From Caballeronia udeis (GTDB lineage Bacteria; Pseudomonadota; Gammaproteobacteria; Burkholderiales; Burkholderiaceae): a stretch of DNA of 64,000 nt. The stretch covers positions 96,284-160,283 of the forward strand of contig NZ_FCOK02000011.1 in NCBI RefSeq assembly GCF_001544555.2. Direction: 5' to 3'. Both the position numbers and the translations under genes were made by a program. Every line of letters begins with the position of its first letter. The first letter of the stretch is position 1. The notes beneath the pieces were generated by a model that did no database searches, was not told the DNA's origin, and saw only the letters and a list, made by a program, of their open reading frames with translations. Of the stretch, positions 59,912 to 64,000 are shown piece by piece.

Positions 59912-60907
59912 TTACGATTTCTGCTCGAAGACGCCTACCTTGTTGCTTGCGTTGAGGTACACGAGCACGCGGTGCGTCTTTGTGTCCACCGTGAGGGTAT
60001 GCATATTTTTCTCCGTAGCAATGTGATCGACCACTTGGTTGGTATCAAGATCGACGACTTCGATATCACCGGTCTTGTCACCTACAAAAGCCCGACGCCT
60101 GGCAGTGTCCACGGCGGTCTGATCGACGGCGCCGGCAACAGGAATGGTCGTGACCAATTTTCCGGTTGCCGCGTCGACCACCAGCATCTTCTTGTCACCG
60201 GTACCGAAAATCAGATGATTGGTCTTGCTGTCGTAGATGCCGCCTTTGGCGGCACTTGCGACTCCGAAGTCCCATACCGCGAGAATCTGGTTCGTATTGG
60301 GATCGATCACATCGATATTGCCCCCCACTGGCTGATACAGGCGATCGAGCGAACGGACATAAAGCGCAACGTCAGGGCCATCTTTGGAATCTTCGGGTTT
60401 GAGCTTGAATACATCCGTGAGCTTGAAGGGGGGCTTGCTCTCGAATACAGCCTCGTTGTTGCTGTCGTCGTTAGCCACAAAAATCTTGCCGGAATGGCTA
60501 TCGACGTTGACACCGTCAGGGGTCTTGCCACCGGTATCGACACGAGCCACTTTCTTGAACGTTCTCTTGTCCACGACCACCAACTTGCTCGGCGTGGCGT
60601 CGGTGATGAAAGCGTAGCGGTCGTCGAGGTCAATGCCGTTTCCAGAATCCACGCCCGTTATCGTCTTCTTGACGGTGAGCGCATTCGCATCAATGACCAC
60701 AACGTTGTGATCAGGGGATTGCGCAAGCCAGACGGTTTCGGTCTGGGGATCATAGGTCACCCAGTCGCCGTGCCCGCCAACCGTGCCCGGCAAGTCGATC
60801 GTTTTGATCAACGCATAATGCGGCGATTGGGCGCTTGCCGCGGAAGAAAAAAAGCAGGCCATTACAGCGCTCACGGCCAGGGTCTGAAATTTCGGGAATG
60901 ACGACAT
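59912..60907 (-). CDS. Secreted YVTN/YncE-like beta-propeller protein
   Basis: 331 aa with a signal peptide (1-26, cleavage after ASA). It has about six or seven blades with repeats such as HNVVVIDANALTVKKTI, NIDVIDPNTNQILAVWDF and KMLVVDAATGKLVTTIPV. Periplasmic YncE-like proteins are scaffolds or ligand binders without known enzyme activity. It lies upstream of a transporter and downstream of a porin, all leftward, which suggests a role in the uptake of a small molecule. Confidence 0.88.
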   Translation of the reverse strand: MSSFPKFQTLAVSAVMACFFSSAASAQSPHYALIKTIDLPGTVGGHGDWVTYDPQTETVWLAQSPDHNVVVIDANALTVKKTITGVDSGNGIDLDDRYAFITDATPSKLVVVDKRTFKKVARVDTGGKTPDGVNVDSHSGKIFVANDDSNNEAVFESKPPFKLTDVFKLKPEDSKDGPDVALYVRSLDRLYQPVGGNIDVIDPNTNQILAVWDFGVASAAKGGIYDSKTNHLIFGTGDKKMLVVDAATGKLVTTIPVAGAVDQTAVDTARRRAFVGDKTGDIEVVDLDTNQVVDHIATEKNMHTLTVDTKTHRVLVYLNASNKVGVFEQKS

Positions 60908-61021
60908 GGTGTCTCCAGTTAAATGTTTTAATTTGTGCGGATTGTGCTAATGCAAAAAAAACCGACTATTAACAGCAATTCAAAATGGATTCCTAACCAT
61001 TCACGAACCGCTCGGCAAGCG

Positions 61022-62167
61022 TCAGAACTTGTGAACCATGCCGATCGTCAATACAACCTGAGTCGGGGTACTCGAACTGGAGGTCAAATCGCCCACAGCG
61101 CCTTGGGCGGGTACGATCGTCGTGCCGTCGCTGCTAAAGGTCGTGCCGCTCGCGTGCGTATATCCGGCGGTGGCGTACAGGGTAGTTCGCTTGGACAAGC
61201 TGTATTGCGAACTGGCCGCAACGGAGTTGTAGGTTGCAGAAGCCGCGCCGCTTGATTTGGTGTAGGTATAGCCGACCGCCAGCAGTGCAGCAGGCGTGAC
61301 CTGGTAAGCAAGAGATGCGGCCCCAACGTTGTAGGTTTCTGTGCGGTTGAAGGCACCGTAGTTGACGTAAGGCTTATATTGCGCATTGCTGTAACGCAAG
61401 TTGGCGGTGAACAAACCGACTGCATATTGCGCCGCGGCCTGTGCTATCTGACGTGAACCGACCATTGCTACCGAGCCGAAAAGCGGTGTCACCGAGTTAT
61501 TCTGAATCTGATCGGCCGTGCCAGCCCCGCCAGCCTCGTCATTTTTAGCAAAGAGATAGCCTGCAGCCAGACTCAAGCCTCCGTTGGCATATAGCGCAGC
61601 GGCAGAGTATGTCTGACCGGATGTCGTGCTACCCGCAACGCCGCCGAGCGCGTACAGCAGTTCGTATTGAAACCCTGCATAGGTTGGACTTGCATACTTG
61701 ATCGCATTACTGACACGAATGGAATTGTCGTTGTTGTCGGCATCGCCTGGAGTCGTGAACGCCGGGCCGTAACCGTCGGCCGTAATTCCCTGAACCAGAT
61801 CGACGGTTGGATCATATTGCCGACCGAGAGTCAGAGTGCCCAGTGAGTCGCTCGCCAACCCGACATATGCCTGGCGGCCGAATTCGCTCCCACCGTTTTG
61901 AAGGGCGCCGGTGTTGATGTCGAAACCGTTTTCGAGATTGAAGACTGTCTTGAGCCCACCGCCAAGATCTTCGGTACCCTTCAACCCCCACTTGTTAGAG
62001 TCCAGATTGCCACCCTGCATCTGGAATACGGAGCCGTGCCCCGTGTTGTTGTAATACGCCACGGCCTCGTCGATCGTGCCATAGAGAGTCACACTGCTTT
62101 GCGCATGAACACCCGGCACGGTGCTCAATAGAACCACGGTCAGGGCGAGAGAAGCTGTTTTTTTCAT
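61022..62167 (-). CDS. Outer membrane porin, Gram-negative trimeric type
   Basis: 381 aa. Signal peptide 1-22 (VHA-Q). QSSVTLYGTIDEAVAYY, NKWGLKGTEDLGGGLKTVFNLENGFD and GRQAYVGLASDSLGTLTLGRQYDP are the standard opening of Burkholderiales OmpC-like porins. The C-terminus ends in VHKF with the terminal Phe needed for barrel assembly. It forms a 16-strand channel. First of a leftward row with the propeller and the OFA transporter, though the gaps are long. Confidence 0.95.
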   Translation of the reverse strand: MKKTASLALTVVLLSTVPGVHAQSSVTLYGTIDEAVAYYNNTGHGSVFQMQGGNLDSNKWGLKGTEDLGGGLKTVFNLENGFDINTGALQNGGSEFGRQAYVGLASDSLGTLTLGRQYDPTVDLVQGITADGYGPAFTTPGDADNNDNSIRVSNAIKYASPTYAGFQYELLYALGGVAGSTTSGQTYSAAALYANGGLSLAAGYLFAKNDEAGGAGTADQIQNNSVTPLFGSVAMVGSRQIAQAAAQYAVGLFTANLRYSNAQYKPYVNYGAFNRTETYNVGAASLAYQVTPAALLAVGYTYTKSSGAASATYNSVAASSQYSLSKRTTLYATAGYTHASGTTFSSDGTTIVPAQGAVGDLTSSSSTPTQVVLTIGMVHKF

Positions 62168-63426
62168 AAGTCATCCTGATATTAAATTATGCTGTTTTTA
62201 ATTTTTTGAAAAATCAATTTAATCTCGATTTAAAAATCGGCAGATTTTATATGTTTAAATAATTGATGGCTCGGCTGATCGAAAGACATCATGCTCGCAT
62301 CAATATTTTTAAGTCATGCATCCGACCGGGTGCGACTCATAAATTGATAAGCATGGTCTTGTTTCGGATGTAAATATTCGATTGGTTCGGAAATTAAATA
62401 TTCCATATCAAATTTTTATGAAATCGACTGGCAAGAAACGTTTTGATTGATTAAGCAGCGCTAGATTTTCATGCTAAATCTATTATTACCATAATGGTTT
62501 CACCACTCCGATCAAATTCACTCGGTTTCAATGCCGTTTCCGGTATGGCTATCACTGACAACAGCCAATACATCGTTATCTGGTTTTACGAGTGCGCTTC
62601 GCCGAATGCTCCGGCTTCCGAGTGCCGGATCAAGCAGGTTTAAGTTTGTTGCTATCGATGCGTCCTCGTCTCCTGCCGGTATCTCTGGGCATTCTTTGCA
62701 TTTCTTAAGAATTCCTGATCACAAGAGTGGACCGCACAATCCATTATCAACAGTTAAATAATTTTATATCAATCATATTGAATCATTTATGATCGTAATG
62801 TGCCAGGGTATGAACGCGTCGGAATTCTCATGCGTGATGTAAGGTTCGGGGGTGTTATTTTCTCAACGTTAACCCGCAGATTTCTATGGGCATCTCGCCT
62901 CCTCACGCGGATCTTTCGGGCGATCGTACGACGCGTCGCGAGCGCAATAAACGAACAAGATCAATCCATTCGCGGATTGCCTCAACGAGCCGATAACACT
63001 TCTAGACCATCCAAATAAATCAGCTCCTACTGATTCAAAATAGTCATTAATATCGCTCTGAAGGAAATAATGCCTTGCGATATGTAATATCACGTTATAT
63101 TTTTTGTAATATTGGCCCGTGCTATGGATTGCGAAAAGACTGGCGAACGTGCGTAGCTTTACGGGAAATCACTTATAACTGCATTTATCAAATGCACAGC
63201 GGAAAAGAGGCCAGGAGCTCCTTACTAGCGCCGCGGTGGGCGGCGGTGGTGACTCCATCGCTTTGACGATGGTGTGCAGTGCGATGGCCATAGTCACATT
63301 TACGGCTCCCTCCTCCTGCGCTCTTTCATAGGTGATCGCTGCCCACCAATTCAATCCGCTCGCCACAAAACCTCGTTGTACCCGAGCAATTTCATGTCTT
63401 CCTACAGTCTTGCCGCAACAACACCC
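62168..63426. other. 1.26-kb AT-rich intergenic region
   Basis: GC drops clearly compared with the rest of the window, most at 62168-62480. It should hold the porin promoter and regulatory sites. Several short frames (62531-62761, 62800-63018, 63075-63266) lack resemblance to any family I know. A small RNA could be hidden here, but I cannot support one. Confidence 0.5.
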
Positions 63427-63720
63427 TCAAGAGCACTGCACGTGAGGAGCCGTGCCCGGACTCGGATACTGATTCTTGTCACGAAAAATACGTCGCAACC
63501 GGGCAGTGGCATCAATTTCTGCTTCATTGCGCTCCCGCATGGTAAGTGCGGGCCGGCTGCTTGGCGTGATGGGCAAGGACTGGTTGACGGCGCACTCGAC
63601 GTGCTTGCCGTCGCGCAGTTGAACGTTGATGGTGTAGCTGGCACGTGACGTTGCGAACGCCGGCGTTATTACCAAGCTCGCGAAAATCAGTGAAATCAGC
63701 TTTCGCTTGATCCCTTGCAT
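63427..63720 (-). CDS. Small secreted protein, unknown function
   Basis: 97 aa from ATG 63720. A signal peptide (about 1-22, cleavage near AFA) is followed by SYTINVQLRDGKHVECAVNQSLPI. Two Cys in the mature chain could form a disulfide. I do not know the family. The longer frame to 63777 has a poor N-terminus. Confidence 0.7.
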   Translation of the reverse strand: MQGIKRKLISLIFASLVITPAFATSRASYTINVQLRDGKHVECAVNQSLPITPSSRPALTMRERNEAEIDATARLRRIFRDKNQYPSPGTAPHVQCS

Positions 63721-63874
63721 GATGGATACTCCCGTAGTCAGGCAACACGAAGTTGCAGCGCATCCATCTTTCTCCAAAGAAGCTTAAAGATTGCTTACCA
63801 CTGTTGAATTACGCCAATCGGATTGCCCTATTGATGGAGCCGGCTTGCGCGCGCATGGGAAGCGACCGTTATTT

Positions 63875-63891
63875 CTTAAGCAATGCTTAAG
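63875..63891. promoter_or_regulatory. Palindrome CTTAAGCA-A-TGCTTAAG
   Basis: An exact 8-bp inverted repeat with a one-base centre, 155 bp before the small secreted protein gene. The form fits a LysR- or MarR-type binding site. The regulator is unknown. Confidence 0.35.
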
Positions 63892-64000
63892 CTGGCTCAT
63901 GAAAGCGATGAGCGTTCTCTAGTCCGAACTTTGACTCGATCACAAACATAAGCCATTGATTTCACGCTGTTATGCGTGCGAGCGCAGGATAGCTACTGGG

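Noticed and set aside
59891..60901. 336-codon plus-strand frame over the beta-propeller gene
   Set aside because: Antisense shadow; the minus-strand gene has a signal peptide and repeats.
62800..63018. 72-codon frame in the AT-rich region
   Set aside because: No family pattern, and the region otherwise looks noncoding.

Overview
The window is a betaproteobacterial chromosome segment, most likely Paraburkholderia or Burkholderia. Evidence: high GC, a gcvTHP operon behind a tandem glycine riboswitch, an sdaA-type serine dehydratase, a Burkholderiales-type PAAR protein, a trimeric porin and a P2-like (Peduovirus-type) prophage resembling those of Burkholderia. The genus is inferred from protein style, not from a search.

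Bases 1-2124 are flanking DNA with toxin-antitoxin genes: a truncated hicB-like gene and an intact vapBC pair. Bases 2125-36798 are one integrated element of about 34.7 kb, bounded by a 46-bp direct repeat. The right copy is the 3' half of an intact tRNA-Arg(CCG), and the tyrosine integrase lies next to it. From left to right the element holds: integrase arm-type repeats; a cargo block (HEPN-type protein, membrane-anchored unknown, small unknown, MgtC family, Nudix hydrolase, membrane unknown); a nearly complete P2 late region (Q, P / O, N, M, L, X, two holin-like genes, endolysin, Rz/Rz1, R, S, V, W, J, I, H, G, FI, FII, E/E' with a -1 frameshift site, T, U, D); a glycosyltransferase; a RelE-type toxin-antitoxin pair; a CI/S24-like repressor facing small early genes (small RHH-like protein, Ogr-like activator); a primase-helicase; a region of CCACGAGT repeats that looks like an iteron origin; an excisionase-like HTH gene; and the integrase.

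Bases 36830-64000 are chromosomal: dihaem cytochrome c, Rep/UvrD helicase, Gfo/Idh/MocA oxidoreductase, a lipoprotein, a TetR regulator divergent from an ABC membrane-domain protein, the glycine cleavage operon, a secreted alginate-lyase-like protein, L-serine dehydratase, a likely type VI secretion cassette (PAAR, M35 metalloprotease, lipoprotein, unknown), a thiamine-diphosphate enzyme with an acyl-CoA ligase and an oxalate/formate-type transporter, a secreted beta-propeller, a porin and a small secreted protein.

The observations I rate highest are: the helically phased CCACGAGT repeats next to the primase-helicase; a 62-codon signal-peptide-like extension on the capsid scaffold/protease gene, ending exactly where the P2 protein would start; the cargo block in the same relative place as the P2 old/tin exclusion genes; a repressor whose S24 Ser/Lys dyad reads Cys/Arg; and the PAAR-M35-lipoprotein cassette.
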